Source: Rhizobium sp. Leaf453
GTDB taxonomy: Bacteria > Pseudomonadota > Alphaproteobacteria > Rhizobiales > Rhizobiaceae
Length of the DNA: 64,000 nucleotides
Direction: 5' to 3'
NCBI RefSeq assembly: GCF_001425605.1
Contig: NZ_LMRG01000006.1
Coordinates: 53,445-117,444 of the forward strand
Part shown: piece after piece, positions 53,612 through 63,934 of the stretch
Position numbering within the stretch: the stretch's first letter is position 1
How the letters are laid out: every line of letters begins with the position of its first letter
Position numbers and translations under genes: made by a program
Notes under the pieces: generated by a model
Database searches by the model: none
The model's input: only the letters and a program-made list of their open reading frames with translations
What the model was told of the DNA's origin: nothing

Positions 53612-54148
53612 TACTATCGCCCCGCGGCGCATTTACAAAAATACGCGAGTTTTGGCAACAAACAGAGTAAACGCCACTTATGCGCATGCATCCTCCGCGA
53701 CGCGCGGCACGACGACATTAACTCAACCCTTGTCGTCGTCTAGCTTCGCGCTCCGCGATGACTCGCAGCGGGAGCAGAGAAAAAGCCCGGCTCATCACCG
53801 GGCTTTCATTTCATTGATGGCTAAGGTGTCCGCAGCTTCTCGTACTCCCTTGAATGATGCGTGCCGCAACTTGCCCTCACCAAGTCCATGCGCGAAACTC
53901 AATCTCTGCGACCAACTCCGGTTGGGCATAGACAGCGGTGCTTATAGAAACGCTGAAGCGTTGGCCCGGAGAAGAAAGCGCCGCCAACGATGCGCTCAAA
54001 CGAGCTAGGCTGCGAATGGGCGCAGTTCTGCGTTCAAAAGACGGTTCACAACGAAGGTCAGGCATGTAAATCGCGTTCGAGTGTGAACTCTCCCAAGTTT
54101 GTCGCATTGCTTTTCGCGGAGGCGCCTGTCGGCTTGGACATCAATCCC
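53612..54148. other. Gap with an orphan terminator
   Basis: No supported coding gene. A strong terminator on the minus strand at 53782-53806 has no gene directly in front of it, so a small RNA or decayed gene may lie between it and 54148. Confidence 0.4.
53782..53806 (-). terminator. Rho-independent terminator
   Basis: AAAGCCCGG (53782-53790), 7-base loop, CCGGGCTTT (53798-53806). On the minus strand the stem is followed by a short T-run (TTTTTC). Confidence 0.7.
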
Positions 54149-54337
54149 TTAATCAAGCGAGGGTTTTCCTTTCTCATCAGAAGAACCTATAGGTCGTAAG
54201 CTAGGGTCGTTGATGTCTTTGGAGTTCTGCTCGGATGATTCCCTCGCAGGAGGCTCCAGTTTGGGATCTGCTCTCTGCTCCGGTTTCCCGGGTAGCGCTG
54301 TAACGTCTACTTTGTTATCTTTCCGGTGATCTGGCAT
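54149..54337 (-). CDS. Small hydrophilic protein, unknown
   Basis: A 62-residue charged, probably disordered protein (MPDHRKDNKVDVTALPGKPE, then a serine- and glutamate-rich end with SLRPIGSSDEKGKPSLD). The ATG follows TAGGAG. Proteins of this composition are frequent near rhizobial stress genes. No function known. Confidence 0.5.
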   Translation of the reverse strand: MPDHRKDNKVDVTALPGKPEQRADPKLEPPARESSEQNSKDINDPSLRPIGSSDEKGKPSLD

Positions 54338-54352
54338 GGTAACTCCTATAGG

Positions 54353-54500
54353 CTATTTCTTACCGTCGTTGGGACCAGCTTTCGTGCCTTTTTTCTTGAC
54401 CTAAGAGTCGGTCTTGGCATCGGGTGATTGACCGAGATGCGTTCCACCTAAGTGTCCGCCGCCGCTGGTGTTCTTCCCTTGCCGCTGAGGGCCGCGGGCT
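54353..54500 (-). other. Possible remnant of a small glycine-rich gene
   Basis: The minus strand reads GKNTSGGGHLGGTHLGQSPD, AKTDS, then an in-frame TAG at 54401-54403, and VKKKGTKAGPNDGKK to a TAG at 54353-54355. No start codon is found before an upstream TGA. It looks like a decayed small gene. Confidence 0.3.
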
Positions 54501-54627
54501 ATTCAACGAAGTCGCCGGTAGCCGAATGGTCGTGGCACGCCGTGCCCATCCCCGTATGCTAATGTGGCGAGCTGCCGACCCAACAGTTTCAAATGAATTG
54601 GGGCGCGGAAATCCGCGCCCCAAGCAG

Positions 54628-56817
<2,190 letters not shown>

Positions 56818-56853
56818 CTGTCGTTCCTCTTGATTGTTGATGTTTCATAGAGA

Positions 56854-56882
56854 AAAGGCCGCCCGGATGGGACGGCCCTTTC
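56854..56882 (-). terminator. Hairpin between DUF892 gene and katE
   Basis: On the minus strand, an AAAGG-CCG arm pairs with a CGG-CCTTT arm (one bulge), followed by TTTTCTC. It lies just after the DUF892 stop and should limit readthrough into katE. Confidence 0.6.
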
Positions 56883-56899
56883 AGGACACGGCGGAATGA

Positions 56900-57397
56900 T
56901 CAAGCAGCCTTTTTGCCCTTTGGATTTGCGGAGGTATCAGCGAGCTTGGTCAGCTTCTGGTCGGTCGCCTCTTCCTCTGCAAGGTTGGCCTGAAGGAGAG
57001 GGATCGCCTCCTGGAGGCCAAGCTGCTTGGCCCAGGCGATCAGCGTGCCATAACGGGCGATCTCGTAATGCTCGACGGCCTGCGCCGAGGAAATCAGGCC
57101 CGCGTCGAGGGCAGCGGAGCCCTTGTAGTCTTCCATGATCTCTTCGCCTTCGGCGATGATGCCCTGGATGGCTTCACAGGTCTTGCCCCGGGCGGCCTTG
57201 CCAACAAGTTCGAATACCTGCTCAAGACGCTCGATCTGGCCGTGTGTTTCATCGCGATGCTGCAGAAAGCCGGCTTTACCCTCTTCCGATTGGGCGGCGC
57301 GGGCCATTTTCGGCAGTGCCTTCAGAATCTGCTTTTCGGCAAAATAGATGTCCTTGAGCGTGTCAAGGAACAGGTCGTCCAATGTCTTCTCGACCAT
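56900..57397 (-). CDS. DUF892 (YciE/YciF) ferritin-like protein, copy 1
   Basis: A 165-residue ferritin-like helical protein. It opens LDDLFLDTLKDIYFAEKQIL, and helix segments carry the conserved acidic and His positions (LQHRDETHGQIERLEQVFEL, AQAVEHYEIARYGTLIAWAK, NLAEEEATDQKLTKLA). The di-metal-type pattern E...E-x-x-H suggests iron binding, but activity is not established; family members respond to osmotic and oxidative stress. The tail is basic. A near-perfect EcfG-type promoter lies 38 bp upstream. It precedes katE on the same strand. Confidence 0.92.
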   Translation of the reverse strand: MVEKTLDDLFLDTLKDIYFAEKQILKALPKMARAAQSEEGKAGFLQHRDETHGQIERLEQVFELVGKAARGKTCEAIQGIIAEGEEIMEDYKGSAALDAGLISSAQAVEHYEIARYGTLIAWAKQLGLQEAIPLLQANLAEEEATDQKLTKLADTSANPKGKKAA

Positions 57398-57434
57398 TTA
57401 CGCTCTCCTTTGGCGGGAATTGTCCACGCCGTTC

Positions 57435-57459
57435 AACGTATCGATCACGCAAATGTTCC
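57435..57459 (-). promoter_or_regulatory. EcfG-type promoter candidate for DUF892 (and katE)
   Basis: Minus strand: GGAAC at 57459-57455, 16-bp spacer, CGTT at 57438-57435; 38 bp before the ATG at 57397. Confidence 0.7.
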
Positions 57460-57780
57460 TGAATAAGAATGCTCGGCCATTTAACATTACACGGGAAATC
57501 CGACCGATCCCTGCGGGAAACTATATTGAGCGAGCGAGCCAGTCCTAGATTTTTGCCTTTTCGCAGCTTCACGTAGCGACAGGAACCTGGTCGTGACCGA
57601 AACAACGTTGTCATCAAGCCATTGCTCTCTGCTCGGCGAGGTTCGCCTGCAGGGCCGATGTGGCGCATTCCTCAAGCCCTTGAACACTGGAACGCGCGGT
57701 TTGTTCCGATGGCGACCGGCCGATCGTCGGTGATCGACGGACCTTCTAAGGGAATTCCTTAGAGTTGCGAAGTTGCCCGT
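57460..57780. other. Gap, no gene seen
   Basis: Nothing recognisable between the DUF892 promoter and the DUF892 fragment that follows. Confidence 0.4.
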
Positions 57781-57919
57781 GGGGAAATGCTTGCGTAGGG
57801 CGGACATGAGGTGTGAGTGCGACGCATCCGCTTTCAATACCGGCAGCGTGGCGGCGATTCTCTGTCCGGCGGAATAGCCGGCTTTGAGTGTCGAGCACAA
57901 GGTCTTCAAGAAGTTTCAC
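57781..57919 (-). pseudogene. DUF892 N-terminal fragment
   Basis: From GTG at 57919 it reads MKLLEDLVLDT, shifts frame, then continues AGQRIAATLPVLKADASHSH, LMSALRKHFP. This is the first ~50 residues of a DUF892 protein closely resembling the intact copy at 61128-61685 (which has KIAATLPELEAVASHSQLKS, ALRKHLDE). The rest is missing. Confidence 0.8.
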
Positions 57920-58586
57920 CGTCGCTGGTCCTATTTGTCGCTTACTTACGAATAGCCGTTGTCGATCAAACTCAGGTCAGCATGAATGCTCCTTACGCGC
58001 AGAACCGCGACCTTTAACTGATCGAACTTGAACCGATGAAGCGACGGCTATTGAAGGGGAACAAACGCAGTGAGCGTCCGGGTTGGCTGTCAAAACAGGC
58101 GCTCATGGTAGAGATTGGAACGCTCGCAATGGGCGCGTGACCGGCCGCAGCCAACTTAAAAACCGACGGCGAACATGTGACCAGCAAAATGTCAGCGAAA
58201 CACTGTTCGTGGCCGCTAAGAGCGGTAGCCGCCGTAGCCGTCTACCTGCAAACGCGACGAAGCCGTCCTCCAAGTAGGAACGATGCCGCCATCATTTTGA
58301 ACTAGGCCTCCCTTCACTTTGCACGGGACCAAGATTGAGCGCATGGGTTTGCACAAGCTCACCTGCTTCTTCAAGCGGCTCAGGTGCTTCTTCAACGTTC
58401 AGGTTCTGCTCTTCAACACCGACGCATTCGTCTGCGCCGTCGACCACACACTTCGATAGCGGCGAGACGCTCCGACGCATGCCGAACTCTAAGATCGAAT
58501 AAGAGATATGAAACTGGCAGCCACCCCTTGCCCGCCTCAGTCAGAGCGATATGTCAATCGCAATTGGGGCAAACCGAAGAATCATC
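57920..58586. other. 667-bp gap
   Basis: No supported gene. One minus-strand frame (58292-58480) encodes an acidic 62-residue peptide (VEEQNLNVEEAPEPLEEAGE) without a ribosome site. Confidence 0.4.
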
Positions 58587-59246
58587 ATGAAAACCCTGCG
58601 TGACAACAGCCTGACAATTGTCCTCGTTATCCTGTCAGTAGGGACGATCGCAGGTATGCTGGTGTCCGGCTGGCTTGTGTGGGATCAGGAGCTAACCGAA
58701 CACGGATCAGCGCCGATTAATTTGGCCACATACACTATCTCCGGGCATTTCCTTTCATCTCTGTTCGAGAATTGGGAGTCGGAATTTCTGCAGATGTCGG
58801 CCTATGTGATGCTGACAGCTTTCCTCTTCCAGCGTGGCTCGGCAGAATCCAAGGATCCGGACGAACCTTCCGAGCAGGACGAGGATCCCTCAAAAAAGTC
58901 AGACGATCCTGGAGCACCGTGGCCCGTACGTGCCGGCGGATGGATGCGGAGCCTCTACTCATATTCTTTGGGCATTGCGCTCGGACTGCTGTTCCTAATT
59001 TCTTTCGGCCTGCATCTGAAATACAGCGCTGAGGCCCAGAATGCCGAGGCGACGATGCACGGGCAACCGACAATCACAATTCTCGATCACTTGGCTAGTG
59101 CCCAGTTCTGGTTCGAATCGTTTCAAAACTGGCAGAGCGAGTTTCTTTCAACCGCCGTGATCGTTGTTCTCTCGATCTTTCTTCGGTTCAAGGGGTCACC
59201 AGAGTCGAAGGCGGTTGCAGCACCCCACAGTGAAACCGGCGGATAA
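58587..59246 (+). CDS. DUF6766 family membrane protein
   Basis: A 219-residue protein with four membrane segments in two similar pairs: SLTIVLVILSVGTIAGMLVS and LQMSAYVMLTAFLFQRGSAE, then LGIALGLLFLISFGLHLKYS and FLSTAVIVVLSIFLRFKGSP. Between each pair lies a matching stretch (HFLSSLFENWESEFLQMSAY versus AQFWFESFQNWQSEFLSTAV), an internal duplication typical of DUF6766. The middle loop is acidic (DPDEPSEQDEDPSKKSDDPG). Function unknown. ATG 58587 is chosen for the family start MKTLRDNSL. Confidence 0.85.
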   Translation: MKTLRDNSLTIVLVILSVGTIAGMLVSGWLVWDQELTEHGSAPINLATYTISGHFLSSLFENWESEFLQMSAYVMLTAFLFQRGSAESKDPDEPSEQDEDPSKKSDDPGAPWPVRAGGWMRSLYSYSLGIALGLLFLISFGLHLKYSAEAQNAEATMHGQPTITILDHLASAQFWFESFQNWQSEFLSTAVIVVLSIFLRFKGSPESKAVAAPHSETGG

Positions 59247-59267
59247 CCCCCGCCGTGCTCGGATTAC

Positions 59268-59618
59268 TCAGTCATTCGCGGGAGAGCACGCAAACTGGTT
59301 TCGTCTGATCGGCGAAATCCTTGCGACTTCGGATGCGCGGTCGCTGACACGAAGGTCTACGTCGAACCAGCCGTTTTGATTGATGAGATCAAGGAGGGCA
59401 ATGGCAAGTCTGCCCGCGCAGACAGGATTTGTGCGCAGATCAATGATCTCGCCGTCCTCTCCTGTGAGACGCACGACCATCTCGCCATCTTCCATCGGGC
59501 GAAAGCACATCGCGCTGACGAAACCCGTGACGGAATCTTCGTCAAGTCCATGCGGCGAAGGACGTTGGTCGTCGAAAAGAACGTGGGCATTTGTTTTTGC
59601 ATTGTCGTCAAAGGGCAT
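59268..59618 (-). CDS. Small protein, unknown
   Basis: A 116-residue soluble protein: MPFDDNAKTNAHVLFDDQRP, EDSVTGFVSAMCFRPMEDGE, MVVRLTGEDGEIIDLRTNPV, then LAIALLDLINQNGWFDVDLR. The middle looks like a short beta sheet. ATG 59618 has GGAAGT upstream. No family recognised. Confidence 0.55.
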   Translation of the reverse strand: MPFDDNAKTNAHVLFDDQRPSPHGLDEDSVTGFVSAMCFRPMEDGEMVVRLTGEDGEIIDLRTNPVCAGRLAIALLDLINQNGWFDVDLRVSDRASEVARISPIRRNQFACSPAND

Positions 59619-59755
59619 AGGTACTTCCAAGGAGTTATGGCCGGAGCGGCCCCCATAGCGGGATGCGAGCGTATAATCGGGTTTTTGGATGCGAGCGAGT
59701 AACCAAGCCGTCCCGACATGGTTCCCCTCATTACATCTTACAAACAGAACAAGAC

Positions 59756-59780
59756 GGAACCATCCACCCGACCCTTAGTT
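59756..59780 (+). promoter_or_regulatory. EcfG-type promoter candidate for the SDR gene
   Basis: GGAAC at 59756-59760, 16-bp spacer, AGTT at 59777-59780; 29 bp before the ATG at 59810. Confidence 0.6.
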
Positions 59781-59809
59781 ACCCGGCTGTTCAACAAAGG
59801 GGAGTGGTC

Positions 59810-60586
59810 ATGGCGATAAAAGTGGCTTTGGTGACTGGAGCGGGCTCGGGTATAGGGCGTGCCGCAGCAGTGGCACTTGCAGCAGAAGGTTACTCCATCG
59901 GAGCGTTGGGGCGTACCACAAGCGAGCTCGAAGATGTTGTTCGGCAGATCGAAGCATCGGGGCGCAATGCCATCGCGCTGGAAGCTGATATTTCCAACGA
60001 AGATCAGATGCGTAATGCGGTTGATGATCTGATCGCGCGTTTTGGCCGCCTCAATGTTGTCGTGGCGAATGCCGGGATCAACGGGGTATGGGCTCCCATT
60101 GACGATCTTACACTCGAGGAATGGGACCAGACGATATCGATCAATCTGACAGGAACGTTCCTGACAATCCGCGCCGCGGTTCCTCACCTGAAGGCATCAG
60201 GCGGTGGCTCAATCATTGTTGTTTCCTCGATTAATGGAACGAGGACTTTCACGACCCCGGGGGCGACAGCCTACACAGCAACCAAGGCTGGCCAAGTCGC
60301 CATGGTCCAGCAGCTTGCACTTGAACTGGCACGCCATCACATCCGCATCAACGCCGTTTGTCCAGGAGAAATTGACACGAATATCGATGCCAACACGGCA
60401 CTGCGAGGCGAAGAGGAAACAGCGATCCCGGTCATCTGGCCTGAAGGGCAGGTCCCCATCACGGGGGGAGCACCGGGACGTAGCGAAGATGTGGCAAGCG
60501 TCGTCGCGTTCCTCGCTTCAGACGCGGCGCGGCATATTACCGGATCGCCTTTGTGGGTCGATGGTGGACAGGGGCTGCTGCGATGA
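59810..60586 (+). CDS. Short-chain dehydrogenase/reductase
   Basis: A 258-residue classical SDR. The NAD(P)-binding motif TGAGSGIGRAA is at the N-terminus, NAG in VVANAGINGVW, the catalytic Ser in IIVVSSING and the YxxxK pair in AYTATKAGQVAM, followed by the PG motif in INAVCPGEIDTNI. The end (ITGSPLWVDGGQGLLR) is typical of glucose-dehydrogenase-like and 3-oxoacyl-reductase-like SDRs. Substrate cannot be told. ATG 59810 lies 29 bp after an EcfG-type promoter. Its stop overlaps the start of a treZ fragment (ATGA). Confidence 0.92.
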   Translation: MAIKVALVTGAGSGIGRAAAVALAAEGYSIGALGRTTSELEDVVRQIEASGRNAIALEADISNEDQMRNAVDDLIARFGRLNVVVANAGINGVWAPIDDLTLEEWDQTISINLTGTFLTIRAAVPHLKASGGGSIIVVSSINGTRTFTTPGATAYTATKAGQVAMVQQLALELARHHIRINAVCPGEIDTNIDANTALRGEEETAIPVIWPEGQVPITGGAPGRSEDVASVVAFLASDAARHITGSPLWVDGGQGLLR

Positions 60587-60950
60587 ATGCGACAGCACAT
60601 CATTTCCACATAAATTATCGAAGACGGCAGAGCAGCAATGGGGATCGGCGACTTGACGATGGAAGGTCTCGCTTCCAACTCTGGGCGCGCGCCGAAGACG
60701 AAATTGGTCTCGTGCTTGATGGCACCGATCTCGCGATGATGAAAACGGACGACGGTTGGCACCGTGTCGAAAGCAACGCTGAATACGGTATGGTGTACGG
60801 ATTTATGCTGCCGGACGGCAAGCTCGTCGGGGATCCGGCATCGATTTCGACGCGAAGCACTTGATGGTCCGTCGTTGTTAGTCGATCCCGCCAAGCACTT
60901 GTGGCTTGATCACGGCTGGAAGGGGCGGCCAGCCGAGGAAGCCTTGGCGG
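60583..60950 (+). pseudogene. TreZ/GlgB-type N-terminal (CBM48) fragment
   Basis: ATG 60583 overlaps the SDR stop by 4 bp. The frame encodes SRFQLWARAEDEIGLVLDGT, DGWHRVESNAEYGMVYGFML and PDGKLVGDPAS, the start of a maltooligosyltrehalose trehalohydrolase. One base is out of phase near 60845; the next frame continues EALDGPSLLVDPAKHLWLDH, GWKGRPAEEA. The catalytic barrel is absent. It is not a copy of the intact treZ at 17704, from which it differs clearly, so it came from a second treZ-like gene. Confidence 0.75.
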
Positions 60951-61127
60951 CTCTCGGGGGATGCTTCAACAACAACCCTGTTGCCGTCAGCTTGCGAGAC
61001 GCGATCTCCGCGTTTATCAATGTGGGTAGCCGCTCTCTCGTCCTGCGTGTTTCCTAGGCCTCAAAGGGTGCTTTACGTGAACGTTCCATGTCGAGGGACG
61101 CGCGAGGTAGCAAAGACCCTCATGCTT

Positions 61128-61685
61128 TCAGCTGAACGAACCCACAGCAGCAAGGTCGGACGATTTTGTCTGATCGCTGTCTTCCGTGGATTGATCGCCA
61201 CCTTCGGCATTTCGATTGACCACGGAAATAGCAATGGTCGTCAGAGCAAGATCAGCGGCCTCTTCCTCGTTCAGGGTAGTTTGCAAGATCTCGGCGGCCT
61301 CTTCATAACCGAGTTCCAAAGCCCAGGTCCGAAGGGTGCCATAGCGCGACATTTCGTAGTGTTCGACCGCCTGCGCCGCAGCCAGAAGACCGGCATCGAG
61401 TGAAGGGCAGCCTTCATATTCCGCGATGATGTCAGCGGCCTCATCGGTGATACCCAGGATAGCATCGCATGTCTTCGTCTCGGGTTTCGCTCCAATGACG
61501 TTGAAGATGGCTTCCAGACGCGTGACATGAGTTTTCGTCTCGTCGAGATGTTTGCGTAGAGCGGATTTAAGTTGGGAGTGCGACGCAACCGCCTCCAGCT
61601 CTGGCAGCGTGGCGGCGATTTTCTGTTCGGCAAAATAGACGCCTTTGAGAGTATCAAGGAAAAGGTCTTCGAGAAGTTTCACCAT
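61128..61685 (-). CDS. DUF892 (YciE/YciF) ferritin-like protein, copy 2
   Basis: A 185-residue DUF892 protein: VKLLEDLFLDTLKGVYFAEQ, KIAATLPELEAVASHSQLKS, TRLEAIFNVIGAKPETKTCD, AQAVEHYEMSRYGTLRTWAL and TTLNEEEAADLALTTIAI. It has the same acidic/His pattern as copy 1 and a longer, acidic serine-rich tail. Likely a stress-induced metal- or oxidant-related protein. EcfG-type promoter at 61731-61755. The fragment at 57781 is closer to this copy than to copy 1. Confidence 0.92.
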   Translation of the reverse strand: MVKLLEDLFLDTLKGVYFAEQKIAATLPELEAVASHSQLKSALRKHLDETKTHVTRLEAIFNVIGAKPETKTCDAILGITDEAADIIAEYEGCPSLDAGLLAAAQAVEHYEMSRYGTLRTWALELGYEEAAEILQTTLNEEEAADLALTTIAISVVNRNAEGGDQSTEDSDQTKSSDLAAVGSFS

Positions 61686-61730
61686 GGCCGGTCCTCGGTG
61701 TTAGCATTCTTGTGCGAAATAGTGCCAACG

Positions 61731-61755
61731 AACTCAATACGGCTAGAAATGTTCC
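61731..61755 (-). promoter_or_regulatory. EcfG-type promoter candidate for DUF892 copy 2
   Basis: Minus strand: GGAAC at 61755-61751, 16-bp spacer, AGTT at 61734-61731; 46 bp before the ATG at 61685. Confidence 0.55.
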
Positions 61756-62044
61756 GGTCGTCCGAACGGCCATAGCCGTTCAGATCAACCTCCGCAGGAT
61801 CTCGGAAAGACTTTCGAAGCTCGTGAAAGGAAACGGGAAGCACTGAGATTTTTAGCGAAAGTTTCGTCGGTATGGCTTCTTGAACACTTGATAAGCTTTG
61901 CGCGCTTCTCGAGAAATATGCCTCTCACACGCACGGATGACCCGGGGGTCGCCGAGGCGGGCAAAGCCTAGGTCTAGATGAGTTCGAGTTCATTTTTCTG
62001 CGTCTGCCATAGAGCTTAGCTGGGCTCTCGCTCCTGCCGGAATA

Positions 62045-62063
62045 GGGCCGCTATAAGCGGCCC
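62045..62063 (-). terminator. Hairpin after the YidB-like gene
   Basis: GGGCCGCT-ATA-AGCGGCCC, 14 bp after the stop at 62078. It has no clear T-run, so termination is only likely. Confidence 0.5.
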
Positions 62064-62077
62064 TTGGAAGTTTACGC

Positions 62078-62623
62078 CTAGACGATCTGCGGCTTAATCG
62101 ACGGTACAGACCGCCTGCTTTCATGCGCCTGCTCATCGTCGTCAATGTCGGATGGAAGCTGGCCATCCGGCGTAAGCTCGTCGACCGCTTTTGGCAGATC
62201 GCGGCTGAGACGGCTTAGGATTTCTTCAGGCGAAAGGCCCGTTCGCGCCGAAAGGTCGTCGAGCACCTCGGGACCCAATACCTCCGACAACTGTCTATCG
62301 TCGATTTCGGCATTCGGCCCTGTTTCGACCCACGATTTGGCGGTTTCGCCGTGGCCATTCTGCTGGAACTGCTTGAGAAGGTCGCCGAGGCCGCCTCCAA
62401 GAATACTGCCAGCGGATGCGCCGCCGAGAAGACCACCAAGCCCTCCCGCGCCGCCGCCTGCCAGCCCTCCGAGAAGTCCGCCGAGACCACCAGTCTGCTG
62501 GCCCGTGCTTCCGTCGCCTTGAGGCTGTTGAAGCCCTCGTAGCAAATCGGCGATTCTGTCCCTGTTCTGGAATCCGGCTACCGCCAGGACCCCAAGCAAA
62601 GCTTTCAACGCGCTACTCGCCAT
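62078..62623 (-). CDS. YidB-like (DUF937) protein
   Basis: A 181-residue protein. The N-terminus (MASSALKALLGVLAVAGFQN) is hydrophobic; then a long glycine-leucine-rich stretch (GGLGGLLGGLAGGGAGGLGG and similar) leads to the YidB/DUF937 domain: GDLLKQFQQNGHGETAKSWV, ETGPNAEIDDRQLSEVLGPE and LSARTGLSPEEILSRLSRDL, PKAVDELTPDGQLP. The tail is acidic. YidB-like proteins are widespread with unknown function. A strong AGGAGGAG ribosome site precedes the ATG. Confidence 0.88.
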   Translation of the reverse strand: MASSALKALLGVLAVAGFQNRDRIADLLRGLQQPQGDGSTGQQTGGLGGLLGGLAGGGAGGLGGLLGGASAGSILGGGLGDLLKQFQQNGHGETAKSWVETGPNAEIDDRQLSEVLGPEVLDDLSARTGLSPEEILSRLSRDLPKAVDELTPDGQLPSDIDDDEQAHESRRSVPSIKPQIV

Positions 62624-62870
62624 TTCATCTCCTCCTATTTGCCGAAGGCGCTAAGGCTTTCGGCGTGTTGATTGATCACCGGAAGATGCCGTGACCGCCT
62701 GGTCAGTCGGCCGCTGTCGATGAGTGCAAACACCTGCACGGCCAAGGTCACCGGTAACAACAGTTGCACGGTGGGCACTTCGTTCCAGCAGGTCGGAAAA
62801 ATTTCACGGTGGGTCCAGGTCGTCCCTACGCCTGATCCAGGCGAAGGAACTCAGTCTAAAACGCTCCGTG

Positions 62871-63122
62871 TCAGCCGCGAAACTCGACATCCTTCATCTG
62901 ACGCTCATCAGAGTTGATGTCCCAGTCCTTTCCCCGCTCCTTTTTACCCGGTGGAGCTTTATGCGAGGTGGCATCATCGGAGCCCGTTATGACGCGCGGC
63001 TTGGCGCTGGCAACGCCGTTGTTGTCGCTGTGGTCCAGGCCCTTCGAGTACTGGCCTTGCGCATCCGCGTGGATGGTGGAGAGGCGGCTTGCCCGTTCGG
63101 TATCTGCATCTGGTGCCATCAT
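62871..63122 (-). CDS. Small hydrophilic protein, unknown (second of pair)
   Basis: An 83-residue charged, probably disordered protein: MMAPDADTERASRLSTIHAD, AQGQYSKGLDHSDNNGVASA, ending RQMKDVEFRG. Its ATG overlaps the stop of the upstream gene by four bases (ATGA), so the two are translationally coupled. No family recognised. Confidence 0.55.
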   Translation of the reverse strand: MMAPDADTERASRLSTIHADAQGQYSKGLDHSDNNGVASAKPRVITGSDDATSHKAPPGKKERGKDWDINSDERQMKDVEFRG

Positions 63123-63322
63123 GCGTCTCCTTTGGTTTTGCCTGCATCCGTGACTTTCGAGCGGTCAGGATCGTTCAGGTTTTCACCGACGGCGTCACGG
63201 TCGGTTTTCGGGTCGTCGACAGCCGGAAGGTAGCCTGCAGGACGTGTTTCTTCGGGACCTTCCCAGCGGGGAGACTGATCTGTCGTGCCTGCGGGGCCTG
63301 GCTTTGGGGTGTTGTGTTCCAT
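63119..63322 (-). CDS. Small hydrophilic protein, unknown (first of pair)
   Basis: A 67-residue proline- and aspartate-rich, probably disordered protein: MEHNTPKPGPAGTTDQSPRW, EGPEETRPAGYLPAVDDPKT, DRDAVGENLNDPDRSKVTDA. The ATG follows GGAGAAA, and an EcfG-type promoter lies at 63347-63371. Resembles short stress-induced hydrophilic proteins in composition only. Confidence 0.6.
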   Translation of the reverse strand: MEHNTPKPGPAGTTDQSPRWEGPEETRPAGYLPAVDDPKTDRDAVGENLNDPDRSKVTDAGKTKGDA

Positions 63323-63346
63323 GGTTTTTCTCCGTTGATGGAGATC

Positions 63347-63371
63347 AACTTGAGGCGGGACAGATGGTTCC
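63347..63371 (-). promoter_or_regulatory. EcfG-type promoter candidate for the small-protein pair
   Basis: Minus strand: GGAAC at 63371-63367, 16-bp spacer, AGTT at 63350-63347; 25 bp before the ATG at 63322. Confidence 0.6.
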
Positions 63372-63456
63372 TTCGCCTTCGCATAAATCCAGGAAGCGTT
63401 GAGCGATTGCTCTCCACGACTGCTGAACTTGTTACAAGCGGTTCGGTTGATCCATA

Positions 63457-63671
63457 TTGGAGAAACCCATCCCGATATTTCATTTCAGATCAGGTGATGA
63501 AGCCGTCACCAGCGCGCCTCCCCTTTTGTCTGAAACTCAAGAGGATGCGATAAACCAGGCACGTCTTGCCCACTGCGATATGGCACCTGATCAGCTCCCG
63601 CAAAACCCGATGGATCTCCTCAATCGAGATTCAGGATGAGGCGAAGCACCCTCTCTTCAAGGTGCCCTGAT
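63457..63671 (+). pseudogene. DUF6894 family protein, frameshifted near its end
   Basis: The frame reads IPIFHFRSGDEAVTSAP, EDAINQARLAHCDMAPDQLP, QNPMD and then leaves the family. Continuing in the next frame from about 63605 gives SSIEIQDEAKHPLFKVP and a stop at ~63671, which is the normal family ending. One base is therefore missing or added near 63600. The 60-residue product lacks the last beta strands. Confidence 0.6.
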
Positions 63672-63881
63672 TATGGAAGTTATTCCGAAAACCATCGCAT
63701 AACCGGCTTACCGAGCCACCCGGCCTCTTTAAAGCGTTTCGCTTTTGATGAGGCAGTGGATGCACGGCCTTGATGCACGGCCTTGGTGAATCATTGACGT
63801 TCCATCCCGGCGCGTTCGGAGATACCAGCCCCAAGTAATTGGCGTGCCATGAACGCAAAGCAACAATCGGTGTCAGTTGTG

Positions 63882-63906
63882 GGAACAACCACAGCTTCGT
63901 TCAGTT
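63882..63906 (+). promoter_or_regulatory. EcfG-type promoter candidate for the alcohol dehydrogenase
   Basis: GGAAC at 63882-63886, 16-bp spacer, AGTT at 63903-63906; 28 bp before the ATG at 63935. Confidence 0.6.
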
Positions 63907-63934
63907 GGGCGACATCATCAACGGAGGTTTCGAT

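Larger units (their letters stand above)
61686..62077. other. Gap with promoter and terminator candidates
   Basis: No gene seen. EcfG-type promoter at 61731-61755 on the left, and a hairpin at 62045-62063 on the right. Confidence 0.45.
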
